The notes beneath the pieces were generated by a model that was not told where the DNA came from, ran no database searches, and saw only the letters and a list, made by a program, of their open reading frames with translations. From Planctomycetota bacterium (lineage in GTDB: Bacteria; Planctomycetota; UBA11346), in assembly GCA_014193115.1 (NCBI GenBank), contig BJHQ01000001.1, positions 564,465 through 628,464 on the forward strand: a stretch of DNA of 64,000 bases, given 5' to 3'. Below are positions 32,639 to 41,900 of the stretch, piece by piece (within the stretch, counting starts at the first letter, position 1; each line of letters opens with the position of its first letter). The translations under genes were made by a program, and so were the position numbers.

Positions 32639-33507
32639 GCCATCGCCTCGACCGCGCCGACGATTTCGGCGATCTCTTGGGTGATCTTGCCTTGGCGGCC
32701 GCGATTGTAGGCGATCGACAGGGATTTCACCATGTCGCCGGCGGCATCGCTGGCGTTCTTCATCGCCACCCGGCGGGCGGCGTGTTCACCGGCGGAGGTC
32801 TGGAGCAGGGCCGAGAACAACGCGGTGCGCACCGTCGCCGGGATCAATCCAGCGAGGAGATCCTCGGGTTCTTCGGGAATGGTCTCGAAGTCGTGGGCGG
32901 CATGCTTGCCCTTGGCTGCCGCGCTGTCGCCGCCGGAGGGGAGCAGCACCAGGTGATCGGGGGCCTGCCGGGCGGCGCTGATGAACCGCGAATAGATCAC
33001 TTCGACCAGGTCCACCTGGCCGGACAGGAAGCGCGGAATCACGGTATCGGCCAGGCGCTCGGCCTGGGGGAAGGTGGTCGCCCCGACCAATCCGGTATGG
33101 GTCGCGCTGGCCGGGAAGCCGGCGAAGGCGAGAGTCGATCCGCCTTTCTTGCCAAGGGCGATGAACTCGACCGTGCGTCCGGCAGCTTGATGTTCCTTGC
33201 CGCGCTGCACCGCCAGGTTCACCAGATTGGCGTTGAACGCGCCGCACAGTCCGCGGTCGCTGGCGGCGACCAGGATCGCCACTTTTTTCAGCGGACGCTT
33301 GGCCATCAGCGGATGGCTCAGTCCGCCAGCGCTGGCCGACAGGTCGCTGACCAGAGCACGCATGGCTTCGGCATACGGCCGTGATGCCGAGGCGGCGTCC
33401 TGGGCCTTCTTCAGCTTGGCCGAGGCCACCAATTCCATGGTGCGGGTGATCTTCTTGGTATTCGCCGTCGATTTCCGGCGTTTACGGAGGTCGCGCAGGT
33501 TGGCCAT
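32635..33507 (-). CDS. atpG: ATP synthase F1 gamma subunit
   Basis: 290 residues. The N-terminal helix 'MANLRDLRKRRKSTANTKKITRTMELVASAKLKKAQ' and the C-terminal helix (AMKNASDAAGDMVKSLSIAYNRGRQGKITQEIAEIVGAVEA) form the rotor shaft; SDRGLCGAFNANLV is the conserved Rossmann-like segment. It is separated from atpA by 96 bases. Confidence 0.97.
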
Positions 33508-33603
33508 GTCAGACCTTCACCGGGAACTTGGGGCACGGCCGCGCGCGGGTGCGTGCGGCATCGGCCGGGGAGCGCCCGCGACGGCGAGGAGCGGTGGCGG
33601 TGG

Positions 33604-35235
33604 TCACGCCTTGGCCGCCTTGCCGATGCGGTCTTTCCAGGCCAGCTTGAAGCGGTTGAACAATTCCTTGAATTTCTTCTCGCCGTCGTCGCTCAGGGCC
33701 TTCTTTTCGGTGAGTTCCTTGATGACTTCGGCGTACTCGGTGTTGGCCATGCCGAGGAACGTCTTCTCGGCTTCGGCCACCTGGTTGAGCGGGACCTCGT
33801 CGAAGAGGCCTTCGCCAGCGGCCTTGATCGAGAGCACCTGGTCCTCGACGGCGAAGGGCGAGGCCTGGGGCTGCTTGAGCAGCTCGACCATGCGGGCGCC
33901 GCGATCGAGCTGCTTCTGGGTGGCTGGGTCGAGCTCGGTGCCGAGCTGGGCGAACGCTTCGAGTTCGCGGAAGGCGGCGAGGTCGAGCCGCAAGGTGCCG
34001 GCGACCTTTTTCATCGCCTTGATCTGGGCGGCGCCACCGACCCGGCTGACCGAGATGCCGACGTCAACCGCAGGGCGGATGCCGGCGTTGAACAAATCGG
34101 GTTGCAGGTAGATCTGGCCGTCGGTGATCGAGATGACGTTGGTCGGGATGTAAGCCGAGACTTCGCCTTCTTGGGTTTCGATCACCGGGAAGGCGGTGAG
34201 CGAACCGGCGCCGAGCTTGTCGCTGAGCTTGGCAGCGCGTTCGAGGAGGCGGCTGTGCAGATAGAACACGTCGCCGGGATAGGCTTCGCGGCCGGGCGGG
34301 CGACGGAGCAGCAACGACATTTCGCGGTAGGCGGCGGCCTGCTTCGAGAGGTCGTCATAGGCGCAGAAGGTGGCGAAGCCGCGGCCGCCTTCCGATGCCG
34401 GCTTCTGGACGTACTTGCCTTCAACCAGCTTGGGCAGGCCTGGTCCCGACGTGCCGGGCACCGCGTCATGCAGCCAGGTATTGTACATGAAGAACTCAGC
34501 CATCGCCGCACCGGTATACGGCGCCAGGTACTGCATCGGCGCCGGCTGGCTGGCGCTGGCGTTGACCACGATGGTATAGGCCATCGCGCCGGCTTTTTCG
34601 AGCTGCTGGACGATGGCGGCGACGGTCGATTCCTTCTGGCCGATCGCGACGTAGACGCAGATGACGCCTTTGCCCTTCTGATTGATGATCGTGTCGATGC
34701 AGATCGCGGTCTTGCCGGTCTTGCGATCGCCGATGATCAGCTCGCGCTGACCGCGGCCGACCGGAATCATCGCATCGATGCACTTCAGGCCGGTCTGGAG
34801 CGGCTCGTGGACGCTCTTGCGGTCGGCCAGTCCCGGCGCGGGGGATTCGACCCGGCGGGTGGCTTCGTTGGCGATCGGACCTTTGCCGTCCATCGGGCGG
34901 CCGATCGGATCGACCACGCGGCCGAGCAGGGCTTGGCCGACCGGAACTTCCAGCACGCGGCGGGTGCGCTTGGCGATGCCGCCTTCCTTGAGGCTGGTAT
35001 AGTCGCCCATGACCACGGCGCCGACCACGCCTTCCTCAAGGTTCAAGGCAAGGCCATAGCTGCCGTTGTCGAAGGCGATCATCTCGCCCGACATGCAACC
35101 GGCGAGACCGGTGATACGGGCGATGCCGTCACCGACCTGGACGATGGTGCCGACTTCGTCCACGGCGACCGCGCCGCCGTAATTGGCGAGCTGGGCCTTG
35201 ATGATGCTGGTCACTTCGTCAGCGCGGATTTTCAC
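33604..35235 (-). CDS. atpA: ATP synthase F1 alpha subunit
   Basis: 543 residues, about 30-40 longer than usual because of a C-terminal Lys-rich tail. Nucleotide-binding P-loop GDRKTGKT (169-176); conserved [16 protein letters not shown] and [32 protein letters not shown] start, supported by GGAG five bases upstream. Confidence 0.98.
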   Translation of the reverse strand: MKIRADEVTSIIKAQLANYGGAVAVDEVGTIVQVGDGIARITGLAGCMSGEMIAFDNGSYGLALNLEEGVVGAVVMGDYTSLKEGGIAKRTRRVLEVPVGQALLGRVVDPIGRPMDGKGPIANEATRRVESPAPGLADRKSVHEPLQTGLKCIDAMIPVGRGQRELIIGDRKTGKTAICIDTIINQKGKGVICVYVAIGQKESTVAAIVQQLEKAGAMAYTIVVNASASQPAPMQYLAPYTGAAMAEFFMYNTWLHDAVPGTSGPGLPKLVEGKYVQKPASEGGRGFATFCAYDDLSKQAAAYREMSLLLRRPPGREAYPGDVFYLHSRLLERAAKLSDKLGAGSLTAFPVIETQEGEVSAYIPTNVISITDGQIYLQPDLFNAGIRPAVDVGISVSRVGGAAQIKAMKKVAGTLRLDLAAFRELEAFAQLGTELDPATQKQLDRGARMVELLKQPQASPFAVEDQVLSIKAAGEGLFDEVPLNQVAEAEKTFLGMANTEYAEVIKELTEKKALSDDGEKKFKELFNRFKLAWKDRIGKAAKA

Positions 35236-35271
35236 GGTCGCTCCAGGCGGGGTTGCAATGAGGAAAGGGGG

Positions 35272-35838
35272 TCACTCGGACCACAGCCGGTCGCTGGCGA
35301 CCGGAGCGTCGAGGATGAGCTGCTTCAGATCGGTGAGGCGGCGGCGGACGCTGCCATCAATGAACAGATCGTCGACCCGGACGGTGATTCCGCCGACCAG
35401 GCCGGCATCCACCGACCAGCTGATCGCGGCGCGTTCGCCGACTCCGGGCAGGCTGCGCAGCCGCTGGTCCATCTGCTGCTGGTCGCTGCCGGCGATCGGG
35501 GTCGCGGTCACCACCGTGACGTTGACCAGACCAGCGGCACGCTCATGGGCGGTCACTGCCGCGCGCAGGATCGGCTGGGCGTCGGCCAGCCGATTGCGGT
35601 CGACCAGCAATTGCAAAAGATTCACGATTTCTTTCGGAGAACCGGCGAACACCGTGCGCAAGGCCTGCTTTGCCTGGGTCTTGGTCACCGACGGATGATC
35701 GAGCTGGCTGACCACCGCAGGGGTGAGCGCCTCGATGACGTTCCGGCAGTCGGCAATGACCAGATCGGTGGAGCCATTGGCCTGGGCCAGCTCAAGCAGA
35801 GCGGCTGCATAGACGCCAGCGACATTGCCCGCAGCCAT
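35272..35838 (-). CDS. atpH: ATP synthase delta subunit
   Basis: 188 residues. OSCP/delta family: N-terminal helical bundle (VAGVYAAALLELAQANGS, then IVNLLQLLVDRNRLADAQPILRA) and the C-terminal 'GGITVRVDDLFIDGSVRRRLTDLKQLI' signature. It forms part of the peripheral stalk. The start lies 3 bases after the atpF stop. Confidence 0.95.
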   Translation of the reverse strand: MAAGNVAGVYAAALLELAQANGSTDLVIADCRNVIEALTPAVVSQLDHPSVTKTQAKQALRTVFAGSPKEIVNLLQLLVDRNRLADAQPILRAAVTAHERAAGLVNVTVVTATPIAGSDQQQMDQRLRSLPGVGERAAISWSVDAGLVGGITVRVDDLFIDGSVRRRLTDLKQLILDAPVASDRLWSE

Positions 35839-35841
35839 GGG

Positions 35842-36339
35842 TCAGGCTTTCCGCTGGCTGGCAGCTTCCAGCGCTTCGTCGATCAAGGATTTCTGGGCGC
35901 GGTCGAGGTTGCTGCGCAGGGCTTTTTCAGCCACGGTCACCGCGATCTGGGCGATTTCGGCGCGCACCGCCACGATTGCAGCGTAGCGGGCGGCGTCGAT
36001 GTCGCGCAGCGAACGCACACGCAGGGCCTCGATCTCCTGGCGGCCCTTTTCGACCATCTCTTCCTTGTGCAGGGCCGCATCCTTTCGGGCTTCGGCCATC
36101 AATTCCGCGATCTTGGCTTCAGCGCCGCGCATGCGGGCATCAAGCTCTTCCTTGATGCCCTTGGCTTTCTTATAGGCGTCTTCGGATTCCTGGAGCTCGC
36201 GGGCGATCTTGGCCTCACGGGCGTCCACCGCCGCCAGCACCGCCTTGACTGCGAACTGATAGAGGATCAGCACGAACAATCCGAAGGCGGCAAGCCCCCA
36301 GATGAAGCTGGTGGTGAACGAGGTCAGGAAGGGTTCCAT
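35842..36339 (-). CDS. atpF: ATP synthase Fo b subunit
   Basis: 165 residues. One N-terminal membrane helix at about 10-30 (FIWGLAAFGLFVLILYQFAV) and then a long charged coiled-coil helix, the usual b-subunit shape. A GAGG ribosome site is seven bases upstream of the ATG. Only one b-type gene is seen, so the stalk should be a homodimer. Confidence 0.95.
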   Translation of the reverse strand: MEPFLTSFTTSFIWGLAAFGLFVLILYQFAVKAVLAAVDAREAKIARELQESEDAYKKAKGIKEELDARMRGAEAKIAELMAEARKDAALHKEEMVEKGRQEIEALRVRSLRDIDAARYAAIVAVRAEIAQIAVTVAEKALRSNLDRAQKSLIDEALEAASQRKA

Positions 36340-36393
36340 GACGGATCCTCAGGTGGCGGACGAAGGGGGTGCAGGGCGAAGCGCCCCGCCACC

Positions 36394-36678
36394 TCACTTG
36401 ATCAGGAACACCAGCACGAAGCCGATCAGCGCCAGAGCTTCGATGAAGCCGACGCCGAGGAACATCAGGCCGCGCAGGGTGTTGGCCTGCTCGGGCTGAC
36501 GGGCGATGCCGGTGATGGTCGAGGCGATGACCAGGCCGATGCCGATGCCGGCGCCGCTGGCAGCAGCGCCATAGGCGATGCCCTTGCCGATGTTGGACAA
36601 GCCGGCTGCGTCGGCAGCGGCATCGGCAGCAGGCAATGCGGCCAGGACGTTCTGGGCGAGGAAGACGAGGTCGGTCAT
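36394..36678 (-). CDS. atpE: ATP synthase Fo c subunit
   Basis: 94 residues with an N-terminal extension of about 25 residues that may be partly cleaved. Helix 1 has the Gly/Ala-rich IAYGAAASGAGIGIGLVIAS; the polar loop is RQPEQ; helix 2 (FLGVGFIEALALIGFVLVFLI) carries the ion-binding Glu. The residues after Glu are Ala-Leu rather than the Ser-Thr of Na+-type rings and no Gln is placed in helix 1 as in those rings, so proton coupling is expected. GGAG seven bases upstream. Confidence 0.96.
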   Translation of the reverse strand: MTDLVFLAQNVLAALPAADAAADAAGLSNIGKGIAYGAAASGAGIGIGLVIASTITGIARQPEQANTLRGLMFLGVGFIEALALIGFVLVFLIK

Positions 36679-36717
36679 GACGGGCTCCGGAGAGGGGGCG
36701 AGGTCTTGGAAGGAGGT

Positions 36718-37872
36718 TCAGTGTTCAGGATGGGCGCACATGCCGATGAACACGGCGGAGAGCAGAACGAAGATATAGGCCTGGAGCAGGGCGACCAGCA
36801 GCTCAAGGAAATAGAAGGCCACGGTCAGCACCCAGCCGAAACCACCGAGAGCAACCGCCATCGAGGTGTTGCCGGGATCGGTGCTGTAGACGATGAAGCC
36901 GAGGGTCGCGAACACCAGCAGCACGCTGTGCCCAGCGAGCATGTTGGCGAACAACCGGATGGCGAGGATCACTGGCCGCACCACCAAGCTGAACAACTCA
37001 AGCGCGAACAGGAAGATCCACAGCAGCATGCCGGCAGGGTTCCACGACCACGGCACCGGGACCAGCGAGACCAGGAATCCGATCGGGCCGTTTTCTTTGA
37101 TGCCCATGAACAGCATCAACGTCGCTGTGGTGCAGGCGAACGCCGCAGTTACCGCGATATTGCCAGTGGCGGTGCCGAAGATCGGGATCAGCCCGAACAG
37201 GTTGCAGGTCAGCAGCGCAATGAAGAAAGCCCCGAAATACGGCACCCAGACGTCCGGGTTGTGCTTGATGTTGGGGCGGACGATATCGTCGCGGACGAAC
37301 AGCACGGTTGCTTCGATCATGTGCTGAACTCGTCCGGCGGGCTTGGCCTGATCCGGGCGGCGCCGGGCGAAAACCAGCAGAACCAAAGCCATCAGCGCCA
37401 GGGCGATGGTGCTCCAGAAGGTCTGATGATCGAAGAAGGACAATTCGCGGGGGAAGGTCAGCAGCGATTTCTGTTCGGCCACCACCATCGCCTTGGCGAG
37501 ATCCTCCGGCTTGCCCTTCCATCCATCGGTGGTGGCATCTTGAGCCCAACGCAGATCGGCCACCGAAGCTTGCGCGTCATTGAAGCCAGGTTCGTGGCTC
37601 AGGGAGTCAAAGTTGTGCTTGGCGTATTCGGCCTTGTTCAGGATCAGAATCGGACGCCAGCCGTGGATCGGCTCGATGGCAGAATACGGCAGGTTGTGCG
37701 ACGATTGCAGGGCTTCGAACGAAAAAGGGTGGACGTGCTGCCCGGCCGCGTCGTGGCCAGAAGCGTCATGCCCAGCAGCGACGCCATGCTCGGCAGCGGC
37801 AGGCGCTAGATCGCCAGCGGTCGCTCCAGGCGCATGACCGGGATTCGCGGCGGGAACGGCCTCATCAGCCAT
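36718..37872 (-). CDS. atpB: ATP synthase Fo a subunit with long His-rich N-terminal extension
   Basis: 384 residues from ATG 37872 (GGAG seven bases upstream). The first about 145 residues are not membrane-bound; residues 28-50 are His/Asp/Gly-rich (AAGHDASGHDAAGQHVHP). About six membrane helices follow from residue 150. The essential Arg306 lies in LAIRLFANMLAGH, and the C-terminal 'LELLVALLQAYIFVLLSAVFIGM' is diagnostic. It forms the ion half-channels against the c ring. Its start overlaps the previous gene by 8 bases. Confidence 0.95.
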   Translation of the reverse strand: MADEAVPAANPGHAPGATAGDLAPAAAEHGVAAGHDASGHDAAGQHVHPFSFEALQSSHNLPYSAIEPIHGWRPILILNKAEYAKHNFDSLSHEPGFNDAQASVADLRWAQDATTDGWKGKPEDLAKAMVVAEQKSLLTFPRELSFFDHQTFWSTIALALMALVLLVFARRRPDQAKPAGRVQHMIEATVLFVRDDIVRPNIKHNPDVWVPYFGAFFIALLTCNLFGLIPIFGTATGNIAVTAAFACTTATLMLFMGIKENGPIGFLVSLVPVPWSWNPAGMLLWIFLFALELFSLVVRPVILAIRLFANMLAGHSVLLVFATLGFIVYSTDPGNTSMAVALGGFGWVLTVAFYFLELLVALLQAYIFVLLSAVFIGMCAHPEH

Positions 37873-38233
37873 GGGCAGGCTCCAGGACGGGCCGGGTGGC
37901 AATCGTGGACCACAGAGTCAGATCGATGATCAGCGACACGCCCAGGGCTCCGGCCAGGGTGGCGAGCAACTCGGTCGAATCGGCGCGGCCATTCACCAGC
38001 CAGGCGACCATGCCGGCGCCACCGAAGCGGATCAGGAAAGACGCCATCGCGGCGCCGGCCGAGAGCACCAGTGATCCGCGTTCGGTCAGGGCGACCAAGG
38101 CAGCTGATGGGATCAGCAAGGCGAGAGCGATGGCGCCGCCAATGGCCATGCCCGGTGAGCCGGCGAGGAAGGCAGCCAGCAGGCCGGCCAGTCCTGGGCT
38201 GGTAACCAAGGCGATCCGGTAGGGTAGCATCAT
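37865..38233 (-). CDS. ATP synthase accessory membrane protein (AtpI/AtpR-like position)
   Basis: 122 residues from ATG 38233, which overlaps the stop of the upstream gene (ATGA). About four hydrophobic helices (residues 5-25, 28-48, 57-77 and 88-110) with little charge. Position directly before atpB is that of the AtpI-type assembly protein, and size and topology fit, but no diagnostic motif can be named. The ORF can be extended to 38335, inside the upstream gene, but the coupling overlap favours 38233. Confidence 0.75.
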   Translation of the reverse strand: MMLPYRIALVTSPGLAGLLAAFLAGSPGMAIGGAIALALLIPSAALVALTERGSLVLSAGAAMASFLIRFGGAGMVAWLVNGRADSTELLATLAGALGVSLIIDLTLWSTIATRPVLEPAHG

Positions 38234-38511
38234 CCCTGGGACCCTCGGATGAGCTGATACAGGCCAGCGAGGAGGCCAGCTCCGCCCAGACTGGCGGCCC
38301 ACCAGGGCGAAGTCCCCTGGCCTTGGTCGATCCACCAGCCGATCGCCACCCCGCCGATCACTGCGCCAGGCAAGGACATTGCAGCAACCATGGCCAGAAA
38401 GACCGACCGCGGCTCCCGCTTGGGGGAGCGCAGCTCGCGGTCTGGCTCAGGCATGGTCATGGGGGCGATCACGGGAGGGGGTACCAGCAGGCGCGGGCAC
38501 CCTTGCGGCAC
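38230..38511 (-). CDS. atpZ: AtpZ/ATPase gene 1 family membrane protein
   Basis: About 93 residues. Two helices with the family signature: AVIGGVAIGWWIDQ, then TSPWWAASLGGAGLLAGLYQLIR. Family members sit at the head of atp operons and have been linked to ion import or rotor assembly. Start uncertain: the frame opens with TTG at 38526; GTG 38511 has an AGGAGG site just upstream, while ATG 38460 and 38454 lack one. I chose GTG 38511; the protein from 38460 would be 76 residues and still contain both helices. Confidence 0.75.
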   Translation of the reverse strand: MPQGCPRLLVPPPVIAPMTMPEPDRELRSPKREPRSVFLAMVAAMSLPGAVIGGVAIGWWIDQGQGTSPWWAASLGGAGLLAGLYQLIRGSQG

Positions 38512-38539
38512 CGATCCTCCTGTCAAGGCAGGAGGATCG
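38512..38539 (-). promoter_or_regulatory. Perfect 11-bp hairpin at the head of the atp operon, covering a Shine-Dalgarno
   Basis: cgatcctcctg (38512-38522) and caggaggatcg (38529-38539) are exactly complementary with a 6-base loop. On the minus-strand transcript the 3' arm contains AGGAGG immediately before the candidate GTG start at 38511, so folding would hide the ribosome site. Alternatively it may be a terminator-like stem without a U-tract. Confidence 0.6.
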
Positions 38540-38948
38540 ATCCATGCAATGCTTGGATCGGCCCCGATGTTTCCGAGGGATTTTGCGTCGGACGAGGGCA
38601 GTTTATTCGCGGGATCTTCCCAGAAATTTCACGGCAAAGCCGACTTCCCAAAGCATCGCCATGGTACCGGTTCTTCGCCGAAGCGGGATTTCTGATCGCC
38701 GGTGCGGAATTCATCGATAACTGGCCAAGGTGTCGCCTAACTTGGTGCGTCGGATTCCACCGCACATGCAACGCTTCAGCTAAATTATTGAGTAAGGACG
38801 GGCCGATATCGACTGTTTGATCCGTCTCGTCCTTCGCGTCCCAGGCCAGAGCAGATCGATTGACTGGCCTCAGGCAACGACGATACCGTCCCCATCTTGA
38901 AAGAGGGGACGGCGGACGCACCCCCGTTCGCATCCCCGGGAGCGTCCC
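38540..38948. other. Divergent regulatory gap between the atp operon and the giant surface-protein gene
   Basis: About 410 bases without a credible gene and more AT-rich than its surroundings (for example ctaaattattgagtaa near 38780). It should hold both promoters; I could not choose convincing -35/-10 pairs. A hairpin lies near the plus-strand start (38886-38912), described separately. Confidence 0.6.
38886..38912 (+). promoter_or_regulatory. Hairpin in the leader of the giant surface-protein gene
   Basis: 8-bp perfect stem ccgtcccc/ggggacgg, extendable by tctt/aaga inside, 36 bases upstream of the ATG at 38949. It could stabilise the very long message or limit its expression; it has no T-run. 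Confidence 0.45.
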
Positions 38949-41900
38949 ATGCGAGCACTCGCACATGCCTTCCTCGCTCTGCTGCTGATCGCGCCGTTGG
39001 CCGCGGTCGACACGGTCTCCGTTCAGATCACCGGCTCTCAATTGGTAGGTGAGCCAGGTGAGCCGAATGCCGGTCCGATCCAGCTAGAATTTGATCGTAC
39101 TGGAAACTCCGGAAACCTGACTGTTGTCTATTCGGTGGCCGGGTCCGGGACATCGGACGTCAGTGGCGCAACTGGGACGGTCACCTTCCCAGCGGGGTCA
39201 TTCTTTATCGATGCCCAATTCGCGGTCATTGACGATCTCAGTCCGGAAGGCGATGAGCAGGTCATCGTGACCATCGAGCCTGATGTCGCCTATGACATCG
39301 ACACCAGTTTTGGATCAGCCACTGCGGCGATCAGTGAAAGCGATGGATGGGGTCCAGCGGTCAGTCTTGGCAGTTTCCGGCCAGATGCTGCGGAGATCGC
39401 AGACGATGACGATTGGTTCCGGTTCACGGCACCAAGCACCGGACGTTTCGCAATCCAGGTGCGCAGCGTCAGTTCGGGTTCTGGAACCGCAAATAGCGGT
39501 TATTTCAATCTCTACCAAGCCAACCGGACCACTTATATCACGGGCGCGTCCTGGGGTTCCACCTATGATGCAGCGTCGGTGGCGGATCTGACCGGTGGGT
39601 CATTGTATTGGATCAGGGTCTATTCTTACACCGAAGGAACCTATCAGGTTGGTGTCGATACGGCTCAAGCGCTGACCCTGTCGGCATCGTCGACCCAGGT
39701 GACCGAGGGCGGAACCCTGACCTTGCAGGTAAACGCTGACCGGGCCGCGAGCCGGGACAAACAGATCTTCTTCACATTCGGCGGAACTGCCACCCCAGCC
39801 AATGGCGACATCAGCGATCCCAGCGGAACCACCCTCGCGGCCGGATCCATATCAAAAGCGGTATCTGTCAGCATCACCGACGATGGCCAGCTCGAAGGCT
39901 ACGAAACGGCGACGGTGAACATCGCGCCAAGTTCCGACTATCAGGTGTCCTATTCACCGGTAACCATCACCGTGTCCGATCCCGGAGGAAAGACTTTCTT
40001 CGTCGATGCCGATGCGACCGGCGCCGGCACCGGGTTGTCCTGGACCGATGCCGCGACGTCCCTGACCACGGTGCTGCCGGTGGCAGTTTCCGGTGATGCG
40101 ATCTGGGTTGCCGAGGGACTCTATGTCCCCACTACGACCACGAATCGATCTGCGTTTTTCGACATTCCAAGAGGCGTGTCGATGTACGGTGGTTTCACCG
40201 GGATCGAGACCGCGCTCAGCCAGCGGGATCCCGAAGCGCATCCGACGATCCTGTCGGGTGATATCGGAGTCCTTGGAGACGCTTCCGACAATTCCAATCA
40301 GATTGTCCGGATGGTTGCGCCAGGCGCGACCATTGATGGTTTCACGATTCGAGATGCCAACGGTAACTCGTACGGCGCCGGTCTGTACATCAGCGCAGGC
40401 GGCTGCGTAGTTAACCAATGCCGGATCTCTGGGAACACTGGCTACAGTGGTGGCGGGCTGTATGTGGAAAGCGGTTCGCAGGTCACGATCTCGCGGTGCC
40501 GTGTCATCGGCAACACGGCCCAGGGTTATGGCGGAGGAATATACAGCTACAGCAACTCGCTCCAGCTCACCAACTCCGTGATCGCCGGCAATAGCGCGAC
40601 GAGTGCTTCGACGTATGGCGGAGGCATTTATGCGGCGTATGGGACCCAGACCATCGGTAATTGCACCATCGCAGGTAATTCCGGGACCAACCAAGGGGGT
40701 GTTTACCTGTATTATGGTGCGACTATGATCAATAGCGTTATTTGGGGGAACACGACCACTACCGGACCATCCTTTTATTTTTATACGACCCCGACCTTTT
40801 CCATCGTCGAGGGATCCGTGTTCGGTGGTTCCGTGCTGAGCCTCGATCCCTTGTTTGTGAATGCCGCTTCTGGCGATTACCGCATCGGGGCTGGTTCCCC
40901 AGCGATTGACTTTGCTGATACCCCGTCAGCGCCTTCGATCGATCTGGAAGCTCGCCCGCGGGCTGGCGCCGGGCCTGACCTGGGGGCTTTTGAATTCAAC
41001 GGAGGCACCCCGGTGGTCGATACGACGCCGCCGGTGGTGACGTTCACGGTTCCAGCCAGCGATCCGCTGATTGTCACGACCGCATCCTTGGCGATCTCCG
41101 GGACGTCCAGCGATGACCAATCCTTGTTGACGACCTCCTATGAATTAAGCGGAGCGACGACGGCAAATGCCGTCTTCGCTGATCCAGCAGCGTGGTCGGT
41201 GACGTTGAACCTCCAGCCGGGACTGAATGTATTGCGGGTTACTTCGCTGGATTCCTCCGGCAACCGGACGATCCAGAGCAGGACCTTGGACTATCGTCGG
41301 GTGTCGGTGTCAGCGCCGGATCTGATCGCCGATGAAAGCGGATCCGACCAGGGAGCCATCCGCATCACCAGGACTGGCGATCTGAGCCAAGCGTTGACCG
41401 TGCAACTGGTCGTCAGCGGTACGGCCATTCCAGGCTTGGATTACCCCAGCCTTCCGGTTTCGGTGATCCTTCCGGCCGGGACATCGTCGGTCGATCTGGT
41501 GGTCAGTCCGGTTGACGATGGCCTGGATGAAGATGATGAGTCGGTCATTGTCACAGCCCAAGCGGCCGCCGGATACGGATTGGGGACAGCAAGCGCGACG
41601 GTATGGATCGCCGAAGTTGCTCGCCAGCTCACCGTGAATGCAGGTCCTTTGTCAGGCATCATCGACCATGGCCAGGATGAAGATTGGTATGTGTTCACGC
41701 TGCCGAACACCGCCGATATCACAGTTGAAATGCGCGGATCGCCGACGGGCGAAGGTACCATCGGCGACCCGTACCTGTACCTCTATGGTCCGGACAAGAA
41801 AACGACGCTCATCGCCCAGGATGACGATGCGGGTGTTGGTTACAATTCACTCATCAATCGCACCTTGGCTCCGGGCATCTATTATCTGAAAGCATCTCGC

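Noticed and set aside
33553-37809. Open frame of 1418 codons on the plus strand opposite the atp operon
   Set aside because: It is antisense to six unmistakable ATP synthase genes and has the low-complexity His/Gln/Asp/Gly composition typical of mirror frames in high-GC DNA.
38540-38940. Several short open frames in the gap before the giant gene
   Set aside because: They overlap each other in different frames, lack ribosome sites and show no signal peptide or domain.
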